Shown piece by piece: positions 12,253 to 24,276 of a stretch of 64,000 nt of DNA. Source of the DNA: Cylicocyclus nassatus (taxonomy: Eukaryota > Nematoda > Chromadorea > Rhabditida > Strongylidae); NCBI GenBank assembly GCA_958299035.1, contig CATQJL010000326.1, forward strand, positions 5,408,232-5,472,231, given 5' to 3'. Positions within the stretch are counted from its first letter, which is position 1. Every line of letters starts with the position of its first letter. The notes below the pieces were generated by a model. That model was not told where the DNA came from. It made no database searches and was given only the letters and a program-made list of their open reading frames with translations. The position numbers and the translations under genes were made by a program.

Positions 12253-12660
12253 ATGACTGACAAACTTAGGCAGACTCGTGGGCTGCCCGACAATGGGAAC
12301 CAAAAATGTAAAGGACTGGAAAGTCATTTCCGAAAAACAGCGGACTCAACACGGACCACTACTTCTCAAAGTCAGAATCTCAATGGAAAGGCACATCAAA
12401 TAACTGCAGAGACCAGGACTAGCATCAAATGGTGGAAGTTGAGAATCTACGACGCGGCAAAGCACGCATCAGTAACAACTCTCACGCACTTGCAAAAAAA
12501 ACCCAGAGCAATCCTGTGCAAGCATGAAGGATCGAATTAACCAATTGGCACACATGGCCATGGGTACAAGGCTAAGAAAAATAAAGATTAAAAGAGAAAC
12601 GCGGTGGTGGAACGATGAAGTACAAAAGGTGATAAAGGACTACAGGCGATGACAGGCACC
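12253..12660 (+). pseudogene. RTE-type LINE remnant (endonuclease to RT linker)
   Basis: The frame from 12253 and its continuation contain KDWKV-like text, RTTTSQSQ, IKWWKL and later TRWWNDEVQKVIKD. In RTE-clade retrotransposons this order marks the stretch between the endonuclease and reverse transcriptase domains. Frameshifts and a stop near 12650 break it. It is a separate fragment from the one at 13.9 kb. Confidence 0.6.
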
Positions 12661-13905
12661 AATTACTTCCACATAATCATTTGGTAAGATAATGGCCAAA
12701 TAAAGCCATGATCCAAATTCTACCGGCGTCCGTCTATCGCACGAACTCGCCTTAGCAAGCCTCCCTATGCAACCTTTTCACAGGCTTCCATCTGCTGGGA
12801 TGAAAGTTTCTAGATATTCAATGTCGTGTTTTGCCGATGCTATCGATGCGTGTGACTGCTGAGAAATTCCCATTTTCACAGAAACTGTGGTGGCTACAGG
12901 TTTTATTGTAGCCTTAGGCGGATGGGTGGCGCCTGTAGTAGACTATGGTGGCTCCTGGTGTGTTAACAAAACACGTAAGCTATTAGAGCTTTATTGAACA
13001 GACGACATGCACCCATTCGTGCAGTGGTAGAATGCTGACAATCATGGGCGGAGTTAGGTAACATAACAAATGTGCAAGCAGGAATATACTCATATCACAG
13101 CAGGTCATGCTTATAGCATGACGTTTACGGTGCTTAGAAGAAGCAATGATAAGTTGCAAAGAAGGTGCCGACAAAGTCGGCACAGAAACTAAATTCTTGC
13201 AGAGGAAGGATATCTGCGGCCACTGTCACTCATAAAGATGTAATAACTATGAATGCACATTCGAATGATGATTCAAAACCTGTACTATTATTTGCGAAAC
13301 GACTGCTGAAAGTTACGGTATTTTTTCTAGAGTAAATTGCGCTGTTACTGAGGCTCAGAGTTATCAAGACGCGATTTTCTTGCGCTTTCCTGTATAAAAT
13401 TCGACTGAATCGCTCGTGGTTCTTCGGTATCTTGTCCTAATGATGTTGCGTCGAAACAGGTGAACCGTGCAATATTATGTACTTAGTTAGATTACCTATG
13501 AATTGTGCAAATGTTACCTAAGAAACGTCCATATTCAGAAAAGTGTCTTGCAGGTGATAAGTATGATATCATCATCGGCCTACAGAAATGAACCCAGTGG
13601 CATAATCTTATTCAAATAACCAAGATCACGTAGTATTCGCGCAGAGCAACGAACACCGCCATTCGAATACCGCGTTCTCGGATTCTGGTCCTCCATAGCG
13701 TTACCGAAAGAACCAGTAGTCGGCGAAGGCGGCGCTCACTGTTGTATTCCTCTCTCTACTCTAATATTCCTCTCTTGTTAGTCCAGCTTTAACCCCAACA
13801 ATTCTAGTCTGGTCCTCCTGATCCACATCGCCCGTGTACAGAAGCTTTCATAGAAGCCTCTGAGCCGTACTCCTTTTCCATGGATACCTTATCTTCATGA
13901 GGAAA
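12661..13905. other. Intergenic DNA, no gene recognised
   Basis: Low coding signal in all frames. A tRNA-Gly-like patch (GCAGTGGTAGAATGCTGA at 13021-13038) is noted but not called. Confidence 0.4.
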
Positions 13906-15030
13906 TAAAAATGTCCTTTTACAAGTTTGTTGTGGGCGGCAACCGTCTCGTTGGGTTTTTTTCCGCTGCTCGACTTTTCCATGGAAATTCCGTCTTCATG
14001 AAGAAAGAACAACGCCAGTGGACATGGAATTCGCAGAACTCAACAACTCAGGCGAAAATTGACAATATGTCCAACATCCGAAGGTGGAGCTTGCTCGCTT
14101 CATTTTAAATAGTCTTTTCCTTGATGACAGCTTCGACCAATTTCTCCCTCGAGCAAAAGTACAACTCATTCAAAAACTGAAAATGAAGGTCTGCGAAGGC
14201 CTCGCAAGAAGAGAAGAGGTTGTTCCTGATGGTCACAGGCCGAAGGAGCTCATCAAGTTATGGGCCATCGAAAAAGACTCAACGTACGACTAGGACCGGC
14301 TTCTAAAAAATTGCAAGCCAGCGATATGCCTCAACGATTAGTGAGAAAGACTTGAAACGCATTTCGATGAACACCAAGATATTGCTAGAGAAGAGGAGTT
14401 TGAGGTGGGATCCAAGTGCAACTCATTTCGAGCGACTAATAGCGAACGTCAGTTGCAAAAAAGCTTTTCAAGAGGATCAGTACAGGCAAGTGAAGATACA
14501 AGCAACGGTACCACTGGCAGCATTACTGAACGAAGGCGTGGTCCCCAATGGAAGATACTACCAGGATTCTAAATGCCGGAAGGCTTTCACACAATAAGGA
14601 AGTCCCGAAACTGATTACAATTCTGCGCGAATCGGATGACACCGTCTACAAAAGAGTTTCGCGTCGCACCTAACATCTTGCTAAAAGGAAGGGATTTTCG
14701 ACCAGCGGGAAACTTTAGAAACCGCCTCTCTTCGAAAAGGGCGAACGGGAGAATCTTCAGGTTTAATATTCAGTATGTTTGCTGAGCTACAAACTTTTCA
14801 CGAAGAATTAGCTCGCATAACAAGTGAAACCAGCTTCAAGAACAAGCTGATTTCGCAAAGGATTTACTGCTTGGGCCACATGCAGACCGTCGGCGGTTAT
14901 CCGAATTTTGCCGAAAGCACAGCTTCTCGTCCCATTCCCTGTCATTCTGACGTAGAAAAACTACATGAGGACTGCTTGAGCCATCCTGCAAGGTCATACA
15001 AATGGCTTCTTGTCAAAATTAAATGAAGAG
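13906..15030 (+). pseudogene. RTE-type LINE remnant (endonuclease end to RT start)
   Basis: Successive frames read FYKFVVGGN, then LFHGNSVFMKKEQRQWTW and IDNMSNIRRW (endonuclease C-terminal region), then RISMNTKILLEKRSLRW...DPSATHFERLIANVSC and VPLAALLNEG (linker), and near 14870 CLGHMQTV in place of the conserved RT text that precedes the catalytic Asp motif. Several frameshifts and stops separate the pieces, so it is dead. The similarity is to the RTE elements common in strongylid genomes. Confidence 0.75.
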
Positions 15031-15683
15031 AATGGATGTACGTCTTTCCGCTCATTTTTAGCATTAATTACTCCGCCTCTTACAATCTAGCAGAGTTTTC
15101 AGTTATTTTTATTCAAAAGCGAACGAGTACATCTCCGAACAGTGATAGAGACATGTTTCCCTTACGAGGACAAAAATTTAAAAAGCTTGAGTTTTTTTTA
15201 CTCGTTGTCTCCTGGTTTCCCCTCTCTCTCTCGGTTTTTCCATCCGTCGTAAATTCTGCACGTGTAACTGAAAAACGTATTTTAGTTGACGTGTGAGATT
15301 CTCGAGCTTTGAGTGAAAAGAGCGCCTGCGTCTCCAACGATAGCCTGGCTTTCTTGCGGCAGCGTCGACCAATCAGAGGAGCGCAGTAATTAGGCTGCTA
15401 AGGCTAACGGTGCAGAAGGGCCGTCTCTTCCCGTATAACTACTGCGATGCAAACATACTCTTTTTCAACATTGTATGGCGTAAATCACCTTAAATTTTTT
15501 TGTCAGCTTTTGGCAAGGCGTTTGCATACGCCAAAGCCAATTTACTCTCTCCTTTGAGAGTGACTTTCTTGACAGCTTCAAGTTGCAATGACACTCTTGA
15601 AGAGCAAAAATTGAGTCATAACTAGCAAGTGACTTAGCACTCAGAAAGAGGAGCCTTTCCTGCCAGAAAGGCACTTTTTACAA
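15031..15683. other. Intergenic DNA with a CCAAT-containing patch
   Basis: No gene recognised. At 15368-15386 the text CGACCAATCAGAGGAGCGC resembles GCGACCAATCAGAGGCGCG near 51557, and the similarity extends weakly around both, suggesting a dispersed repeat. Confidence 0.4.
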
Positions 15684-16234
15684 TTAACACGTTGACGACG
15701 AGCCATTTTTTGAAGGTCTGTCCCTGTGGACGAACCGTTTCCCGGCACTTTCACAGCTGGCTGCATGTATATATGCATGCATCTATGCGTGAGATACAAA
15801 AATGCAGGTGGGCGGGGCGGCTCCGCCCACTTTTGGCAAGTCCCGCCCACTTTTAAAAAATGCTGGAAACTGCCCAAAATCAATGAATTCGTGCAAATTC
15901 CGGCATTTTTGAAAAGTGGGCGGGGCTTGCCACTCAGGGGGCGGAGCTTGCCACTTAGGGGGCGGAGCTTGCCTGAAGGTGTGCGGGGCCTGGCTGATAG
16001 TTGTTTGAGGTCTTTGCGTTCATTTACGGCCTCATCCATGCTTTTTATGAACAAAAATGGCTCTTGTGGGAGGCATAGAAGTGGGCGGAGTTTTGCCAAA
16101 AGGGGCGGAGCTAATACAGGAAGTATATCTGAGCCTATGTTGATTATATGAACAAAAACTGAGAGGATTGGACAGATAGTGTTGAAATTAAGGCCGCCGC
16201 GCACCATTGCGCGGCACTGTCGTCAACGTGTTAA
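15684..16234. mobile_element. TTAA-flanked inverted-repeat element with GC-box-like minisatellite
   Basis: TTAACACGTTGACGAC at 15684-15699 is repeated exactly in inverse orientation at 16219-16234, with TTAA outermost. The 551-bp interior holds repeated GGGCGGAGCTTGCC-type units (15905-15980 and 16080-16115) and a hairpin of GTGGGCGG with CCGCCCAC near 15810-15832. A long minus-strand frame across it is low-complexity and not taken as a gene. Confidence 0.7.
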
Positions 16235-16506
16235 GGAAGTAGATGCCGCCAAGATTACACGTGTCCAAAAATACCGTTTTAGAACCTAAATTTGAAATTT
16301 CCTTGCTGATACAAAACGATTATCATGAATTGATATCATTCTGAATCTTTTATCCTTTCCTTCTGCAAATGAAATCCTGTTCATTTAAAACTTCAATCAA
16401 TAAACTCGTTGAAGTTTAAGTGGCCAATATGAGAAAGGATATTGACTTTGGTATAAGAAAAGGAACAAGGCGATAATTTTCGTAATATGACTCCAAAGCA
16501 AACTAT

Positions 16507-17530
16507 ATGTTTTCTGCAAACGGAGGACAAGGCGATTTCAATGACATTCTTCAAGTTGTTTTAGCTGCTCATCCAGCTGCTTATAGGGTTTTTCGACCTG
16601 GATACCTATAACTTTTTGCACCTTTTAACAAATACCGTGAACAATTTGACCCATATAAATTATTTATTTTCTAGAGACAGATCAAAGCGGTTCTGATGAT
16701 TTTCTTATCACTGTCGCTGCTGTTCATATGCATAAGTTTTGTCTCCTCAAGCTCACCAGACGGAAACCTTAGTCAAAAATTTGTATGGCGCAATAATGAA
16801 AACAGCAGAGGATATTTTTTATCCCGAATATCCCAATGATTGCACCCATTTACTTCAGCTTACGAGTTCTCCAATCATGTTAATAGGTTCCATAATGTCT
16901 AATCACCCTCATTTTCACTGCATTGAGCTTTGATTCTGGTTATGCCCTTGTTAGCCACAGCACATTGTTTTATATGCTTTTTCTAGGATAAATGGATTAA
17001 TCGTTTCGAAACAACGTTTTAGTTCGCACTATCCTCTGCAAGGGTTCATCTCATCAATTATGGATTTAAGCAGAGCTTCTTGTCCAACATTTGGCATTAT
17101 GATTGTGATGTGGTATACAAATGTGCATAAAAGTTTGATTTTCAATAAAACAGAAAAAATTACGCATTTTCCGAAAATTGGTGGAGGTCTTGCGGTCTTC
17201 GATGTCTTGCGCTTCCAGGGAAGAATAAACTAAATACGAAACGATTTAGCCCATGAAGCTGAAACTGTAAAAATGCTACTAAAGACTGATTACTATGCCG
17301 AGAAAAAAAAAGAAATAAGTTAGAGACAGATCGATGCGCCCCCGCCCCTTCCTTTAGGAACCTGTGAGTGCTGGATAGAAACAGAATTTTAAAATTGTTT
17401 CAGAGACTACATTTGGCTTGCTGAACAAAAAAGTCAAACTATAAAAGAAGCCTACAACGCAGAGAGAGCACTGTTTTTTCAAACGAGAGAGCAGATGGGC
17501 AATGCAGCCGAGTTTGATCCGAATCTGTAA
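16507..17530 (+). CDS. Small three-exon gene, 88 residues, function unknown
   Basis: Exons 16507-16587, 16677-16735 and 17404-17530 join in phase. The product starts MFSANGGQGDFNDILQVVLA, continues TDQSGSDDFLITVAAVHMH, and ends with a charged helical part (DYIWLAEQKSQTIKEAYN) and GNAAEFDPNL before the stop. There is no signal peptide or membrane segment, and cysteines are absent. The second acceptor is a TAGAG pair in which the downstream AG keeps phase. The donors (GTTTTT and GTTTTG) are weak. I do not recognise the family. The clean phase and coherent composition argue for a real gene; the weak donors argue for caution. Confidence 0.5.
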
Positions 17531-17889
17531 CAACCTCTAACTTCTGCCTTTTTATATACTTCTGTCCGTATTTTTACGTTATTCTCAAATGTGATGGCTA
17601 TTCTGGCAGACAAAGGCTGCATTTGTACATTAATCAATCCCAATTGATCCTGTTTCGCCTCTATCCCTAGACAGGGAACTGTATAAGACCATTCCCGAGG
17701 CTCATCAGTAGGGAGGAGTGGCTGAAGAAGGAGAAGAGTGATGACAAAATAGCGGGCTCGCCTTTTATACCTGTGGGGTACCTCAAATATATCAAAGGCC
17801 AAAGAATTAGATCGTACTGCAGATTGTATTAGAAAAAAGGTTTTTGACGTTTCTGAAACTGCTACGTCGATTATACTATGCAATACATT

Positions 17890-18480
17890 TGTTGAATGTA
17901 AAACATTTAGATATCCTGGCTGTATTATTTCCTTGTCATAGTTAAATTTAAGTAATAGCCTAGTCAGGTTTTTGATTCTATCATAAAAACCTTCAAACAC
18001 ACTGCAAATTCTGTATATACTTAGAACTTCTGTGTAAATAAAAACGCATTTAAGCATAGAGCTTGTGACAAGACCCATGGCAAAGCATGATTACTTCAAA
18101 GTCAAAATCATCTGTTTTGTTACACTGTTTAGTGTTTATACCTAATAAAAATGTGGATTTCAAGGAAATAGCATTCATACTTTGTAGGATTTCTAGTCGC
18201 CAAATTCAAAACATTATTATAGACTTTGTCCAGTAATGATTTTATAAAATCTTGGGTTTTATCATGGATGATTAGAATATCATCCATATATCGATATGCT
18301 TGAAAGAGAAAATTTGGATTTTGTACGTTGTAGGCAAAAGTATACTCAAAATATGAGAGAGTAGAATCTGCAATCATTGGGCTAGCATTACCACCCTGAG
18401 GTACTCCAATTTTCTGATTAAAAATTGGTTTCCCACTCTCACTACCTCACAATAATCGATGTAGATAAAAGTAAATTTCC
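17890..18480 (-). pseudogene. Reverse transcriptase fragment, lineage unresolved
   Basis: Read on the minus strand from about 18430: IGVPQGGNASPMIAD, then about 35 residues later AYRYMDDILIIHDKTQDFIK, the YMDD catalytic box, then a short tail to the stop at 18129. A second frame from about 18078 (SVFEGFYDRIKNLTRLLLKF) looks like the following thumb-like part. PQGG...SP followed by YxDD is the standard RT order. No adjoining endonuclease or LTR was seen. It is broken by a frameshift at about 18100 and has no start. Confidence 0.6.
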
Positions 18481-19656
18481 AAAAACTGGGGCTGAAAATT
18501 CAGAAAGGAAAAAGCTGTCGTCAGCGTACTACTTGACATTAGACTTCTCGGGGAGTTTGCTCATTCTGCTTTCCGGGAGATAATGGGTGATCGAAAGGGG
18601 AATGCTATTTCGATTGTAATCAAACATTCTCTTTTTACAGTTTAACTGATTGAGGACGAGTGCGGTAGTGGTATGAGGCGCAGCTATGAATCAGGTCGAA
18701 ACCAGATTCGATTCACCCGTGGGCCAACCAAGCCCTCTTACCTCAAGGGACGCTGAATTAGTACCGCACGCAAACAGTGGCCTCTTCGACCATAAAGTAA
18801 AATGTGTTTGGCGAATGCCCTCAGAAAGTGTTGAGTATGCCGAATCCTTTATCCTTTAGCCACTTGATTACTATACGTTAACACCCCCTTTCGTACTTCC
18901 GCTGCTCCAATACCTTCCAGCAGATTTTTCTTCTACTCGCTCCTGCACATCAATCTTCTTCAGCAATTTCTACTGGGTCCAGCACCGGGGAACATCGTCT
19001 GTGTCACTGTGTGGTTTGTAGCGAATACCTGTGACACTCCTCCAACTGTAGTTTGCACCTGTTGAACAGAAATGTAGGCGCAAAACCCAGTGAGAAGGGA
19101 GGGAGGAGCGGCCTGTGTTTGCGAACTAGTGATCTCGTGTACATCGGCAACAACAGCTTGTCCCTTCTCGGAAACTCTTTTTCAAACGTTGATTGTACTA
19201 TTAATTAAATTATCTGGCTATTCAGATAAAATACTATGTATTCCTTTCCTCTCAATTTAACTAGCAAATATTCATCGTCTTATAGAAATTTTCCTGTGCC
19301 TTGAGTGAAGCATCTCAGCATCTGATTAATCGCAAAGCTCCAGAAACTCTGTTTATCAAAAAATCGCCCTCACTGGGGAACTTGCACACGCTTATCTATA
19401 TCACTTATTTACCTCCTTATCTACAATTCTTATAAAAAGGCAAACAACATATTGAACTAATATTCTTTTTCCCGTTTTCGTCATAGTTGAACGACACTGC
19501 TTGTGCCAATCTTTATAAAATTCTTTGAATTTAGCGGGCAAAGTTTGCGCACTGGGATTTGACAGACACTTTTGATGCCAGAATAGAATCTTTCAAAAAT
19601 CCTATCTGCGACGAAAATTTACAGTATTCAAATTTTGATAAATAAGTACATTCCAG
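18481..19656. other. Intergenic or 5' region of the OSTalpha gene
   Basis: No confident gene. Two open stretches after TAG acceptors (19287-19435, reading KFSCALSEASQHL; and 19534-19642, reading RAKFAHWDLTDTFD) look exon-like but end in stops and do not join the downstream gene in phase. They may be unplaced exons. Confidence 0.3.
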
Positions 19657-22600
19657 AATTTTTTGGGTACAGAAATCAACTCCACAGATAATTGGCATTG
19701 TATAATTGCCAAGAGAATGTATGAAGACAACTGCACCTATATTCCGCTTCCGGATTTATTTACTCATTACGCAGGTATACTTCTTCAAGTACATAGATTA
19801 CTCTATGATGTTCATAGAGAGCATTTGTCTCCATGTGCCATTTTCCAAAGGAAACTTGCGCATCATTGATCATTTAGGCAGAAAAAACAATGAACTTTCC
19901 GAGCAGAACGAAAGAGAAAATGCCTGGGAGACAAACTTAGACATAAAGCGAAATAAGACTTTTTTGTAGTTCTTGCCGCATTTTTGAGGGGTTTTTGAAA
20001 AACAAAAGAATACGAAAAACTACTTTCTTTACTACTAGACACAATCCTAAGTTCGCTTTCAAATAATATTCTACATTTCATTTTTCCAGGGCTCACCGAT
20101 TCTCAATATGCTCTGCTTGTTATTGGTGCAATTCTTGTAACCGCAGTACTTGCTCTTGGAACTGTGCATTTGATGTATGTATGGAAATACGTCTCTGATG
20201 AAAGAATTAGATCAAAACTTTACATTCTGGCTCTTCTCTTTCCAGTAAGTAGAATCATCATGATTTTTGTAGAAACTGCTGTGGAAAGAATTTGCTGTCG
20301 AAAACAAAGAAATGCCACTGGATTTCTAAGGTAGAAATTTGACTTCTGATAAGCTTTTTCTAGATGATTGTCGCGCTTTCTATAATTTCGATGGTTTCTC
20401 CGCGTAGTAGTCCACTTCTGACGTCTGTCGGACTTCTATACATCCAATACAGCATGTATACAGCGATATCACTAAACAGGTATATAAGTTTGACTATGCA
20501 ACTGGCGAAATTCGATTATTGATGCAAAGAGGATTACAAGGGTGAGACGAAAGGGTCGACAACCAAAGCTCGTGACACAATCAGGACTGGCCTTTGGGCT
20601 AAAGGCTTAATCTTTATACATTTTTGTCAAGCTACCAACTGAACAAAAAAAAACAGCCAATTTTTATGGAGAACAAAAAAAAACGTTTTACTAGACTTAC
20701 TATGGAAAATTTATATACTTTCAATAAATGCAACAATTCGCGAATTCAATTACCACCAACGTACAAATGAGATTAGCATCCTTATCTGTAGCAAAAAAAG
20801 CTACTTGTATGCCTGCTTATCTTTCACGGCTGTCACGCATTTTCATAACGAAAAGTACGAAAGTTCATTTGGCTATTTTGATGATGAGTAAACCTGACAT
20901 CAACTTTTTTATCAGTTTGATAGAAAACCATTCATCATTTCACGATGGTAGCCCAAGTTGATGTTTTATTGAGATATGCAGTAAATGAGTTCCAAAGATC
21001 GATGAACCATATAGGCTTATTCAAAAATGCAATGTAGCACTTATAAAATGAAATTTCAATGTTTTCTTCGGTAGTCCAGTAGATCTATTCTCAACATGGC
21101 CAAAGTCTTCACATGCATCAGAGCATCGCTTCAAATAATGCTTTTCCAAACCATAGTACGCGAACTTATACTCAGAAATGCGAAGAAAGAGGATACTCAA
21201 TAATAGGAGTAGAGTAACGAATACCGACACTTGGCGCTTTTGCGGACTACTGGTCCTCATATGGCATGCAATAGCATGTGCGAAAGGGCGAGTTGTTCAC
21301 GGGTGGCGCTTTTTAGCGGTATCGTTCCTCTACCCTTGTTAATCTGTTGGAAGACATCAATTAATTGTCGAAAAAAAATTTTACTTTCAGGATCATCCTA
21401 GGCGGTTATGAGCGTTTTTCATCCATGCTCAACGACGAAAAAGTTATGATGAACTTCCAAGTTCCGCCATGCTGTTGCTGTATGCCCTGTCTGCCAAAGC
21501 CGGCTCCTAGCGCGTAAGCTACATAAAACAACTTATACACACTTTTAAGGATAAAACAAACTAGATATAGCCCAATCTAGGCAAAAACTCAATATAATGG
21601 AATGTCTGTCATTGCAAGGTACGATTGTGCGGGTCATCATTGTCATAATCAATTGCCACCTCGTTTCCGAGTTTCCGGAGCAAACACAACAGTGAGTCAA
21701 ACAAGAAAATTCTAAAAATGGTGAAGATTTTAGGTTCCAGCGTCGTGCCCAAGGAATCACCACATATTGAATTCAAGCTTCCCAGGCACAGTTCCGGCAC
21801 GACGCTGGAACGGCACTGGCACCCAGGCGCGGCTTTTTGATGAGCGCAAGATGCCGAATAAAATACATATATCATAATCTTCTTTTACAGTCTTCTACTG
21901 GTCACCGAGCTGGCCGGCATACTCTCACTTCTTTTCACATTATTTGGTTCCCATGCTATAGGCAAGATAACAGGGGTAAGTCGACGCATCAAAGATACAC
22001 TAGGATTTTTCCGTATTCTCCGTGTTCCAGCCTTATGTGCAACAATACAGGAGCATTATATTGTTCCGCTTCACTGATATCTCATTGGCACTATTCACTG
22101 CGCAACTGCCGCTTATATTTGATCTTATTTTTGTAAAATATGGTGTGATAACAAGTGGACCTGTACAGACAGCACTTGGCAATGCTAAATGTTAGCAAGC
22201 AAACCAAGAAGAGATGTAGATCAATGAAAATTCTCCTTACAGACTTGAACAGCTTCGTTCTCATTTGCGAAGCTTTCTTGCTATCGATTTTGGCTTCGTT
22301 GTTGATGACTCCAAAGAAGTAAGTATTACACATAAGTCAAAATAATTCGATCTATGAAGTCGCACATTCACTGATAGCCATTGCGAGTTGGTAGGGATTA
22401 TCTACTAGATTCAAATAAATTGTGTTCTTGTGTCACCGACAACATTTGCGCGAAGAATGCCATGCTTGTGACTTGCGCGTATAAGTGGCTACAGAGCGCG
22501 CATTGCCTCTCTCCACGTGCAAATGTTGTTAGCAACGCAAGAGCACTATAGTTAGTTAAATCTTCTATCGTGAACACCGAAAGTCAGAATAAACAGTCTT

Positions 22601-23887
22601 TGAAAGATGCCATATCCTTCAACAACTCCAGGCTTTAGCATTTACTTAGACGCTAACGTTATCCTCTCAATTTGGCCAAAAGTGTCGGCAAAATGCATTA
22701 CAAAACGATTTGTGCAGAATAACTCTCAGTAACAGTACATAGCAGTAGCCGAAGTTCTCGAAATCTAAAACTTCATAAATTCGAAAAACAGGACCTTGTC
22801 TTCAAGGCACTACGCGATAAAAACTCGCACTACAGGGTGCGGCAAAAGTCTGGGAGCCTAACTCTGCAGTGCTGCAATTACAAAGATACTGATGGTTTTG
22901 ATTTCAATTTTATGCCACATGATGCTGCGGTCATTTTCTACAAAATACACTTTATTTGGCTGGAGATGGCTGCCCTATGTTTTTGTAAGAATGGAAGTTA
23001 CCAAGCTGGTACTTTTGCAAAGTGAAAAAACCAGAATTTTTGGTATTTACAATTTTTGCTGTAGCGATGCTGTTAATATTTTACAAAACTTCGATGCACA
23101 CAACATAGAAGAGGCTTTGCGCTATTGCATCCTAGTTTTGCTTTTGCCAGGAGCTGTTCTTGCATGAACGAAAAATAAAAGTTTGCGAATGTTACCTACG
23201 TGCCAGTGAAAATCCGTCTTCAGAACAAATTTAAAAGCTATAAAATGCTCAACAGGCACTGGAACCAAAGCTGTATTTTTTGCATACGTCTTCTAAATTA
23301 GAATCTATTGAAATTCGGCCATGAGAACACTTTTTATACTTTTTAAACGATATTTTTGAGTTTATATTCGTGCAATTGTAGCCAAAATTCCGGTATGCGA
23401 CGACACATGCTTCTAATTGAAAATCGAATATTTTTATTCCTAAGCAATGCAAAAAATTCTTTTGGAAATATGTTGTAGACAAAAGTTTGCTCTATAATGC
23501 TGCGCATTTGGCAAGGTAAAAAAAACAGTTACTGTGAAGGCGTGGGGCGAATTCCATTACGACCACCTGCGTGCCATCACAGGTGGACTTGCCAAGAATT
23601 TGTAAGGCCGTGTGGAAACCAAAAGAGGCAGTTTTGCAATTCAAGAACTAGGCTGCATCTGCAATGGTTCGAATTATGTGTGCGCCAAATTTTTCTTTTT
23701 TAGGTACTTCCCTTCTCGTTTTGTACGAAAAAGTACTAGGCTCCCAGACTTTTGCCGCACCCTGTAATTTGCGACTCTATGAGGACCTGATTCTGATTTT
23801 TCCTTTTGCAGAAGCGCTCTCTTCGACAAATATCCGCAACGCTTGGACCTGTCGAGCCCAAGAGAGAAGATCCTGCCAAAACAATGA
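19657..23887 (+). CDS. osta: Organic solute transporter subunit alpha (OSTalpha, Solute_trans_a)
   Basis: Nine exons join in phase: 19657-19774, 20090-20244, 20364-20479, 21391-21513, 21581-21691, 21891-21975, 22031-22190, 22243-22318 and 23812-23887. They encode 339 residues; vertebrate OSTalpha is about 340. Membrane segments recur in every exon (ALLVIGAILVTAVLALGTVH; SIISMVSPRSSPLLTSVGLL; ELAGILSLLFTLFG). The cysteine cluster PPCCCCMPCLPKP after TM4 is the family's palmitoylated motif. The protein should form a facilitated carrier for bile-acid or steroid-like solutes with a beta partner at the plasma membrane. The exact start is not fixed: exon 1 has no upstream ATG, so translation begins at the internal ATG in RMYEDNC or in an unseen 5' exon. 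AATAAA follows at about 23913. Confidence 0.85.
21728..21845. repeat. Dispersed repeat copy, also at 44.93 kb
   Basis: Text around CCGGCACGACGCTGGAACGG and GGCACTGGCACCCAGGCGCG resembles 44930-45000 (GCGCTGGAACGGCCTTGGCA, GCCGGCACAACGCTGG). It lies in OSTalpha intron 5; the other copy lies in an intron of the MFSD8-like gene. Confidence 0.5.
22833..23764. mobile_element. Tc1/mariner-type non-autonomous element in OSTalpha intron 8
   Basis: A perfect 28-bp terminal inverted repeat (CAGGGTGCGGCAAAAGTCTG onward) bounds 932 bp, flanked on both sides by TA, the target duplication of the Tc1/mariner superfamily. No transposase frame was recognised inside. It ends only 47 bp before the last OSTalpha exon, so the acceptor tract of that exon lies just outside it. 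Confidence 0.85.
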
Positions 23888-24276
23888 TGCCGGAACAACT
23901 TCAGGATTCTTAATAAACTTTTATTTCACAATCTGATAGTAATAAGTAGAAGTGCTAGGCTGCCAACTTCTGACAGGATAGTTCACTCCCAATTTGCATA
24001 TGTGCACAAATCTGCAGTGCCTAGAGAAAAAATAAATATACAACCTCTTCTTCTGTCATGGACCCAAGAGCAGATAAGTAAAGAGAGTTCCAGAGTATTT
24101 CAGAAAAACACTGATCTAAAGAGATCAAGTTAAAACGATGGCAAAGAGAAGGCAAATCTGACATATGCGGAAGACACAAATCTTGCACAAGTTTGAGCAA
24201 ATTTACACCACGTAGTAGAGGTACTGATTAATGACACCAAGATATGTTTGGCCAACAATGAAACAGAAGAAACTAT
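23888..24276. other. Convergent 3' intergenic region
   Basis: It separates the 3' ends of the OSTalpha (+) and MIOS (-) genes. The OSTalpha polyadenylation signal AATAAA lies near 23913. Nothing else is recognised. Confidence 0.5.

Noticed and set aside
13000..13070. tRNA-Gly-like text (GCAGTGGTAGAATGC)
   Set aside because: No matching acceptor stem, anticodon arm or T-loop could be folded; at most a tRNA-derived repeat.
15641..16207. 188-residue minus-strand frame
   Set aside because: It crosses the ends and the minisatellite of the TTAA element; repeats such as SGKLRPL follow the DNA repeat.
16739..16933. Frame reading SPQAHQTETLVKNLYGAIMK
   Set aside because: Looks protein-like, but it does not join the neighbouring exons in phase and has no good acceptor; treated as intron.
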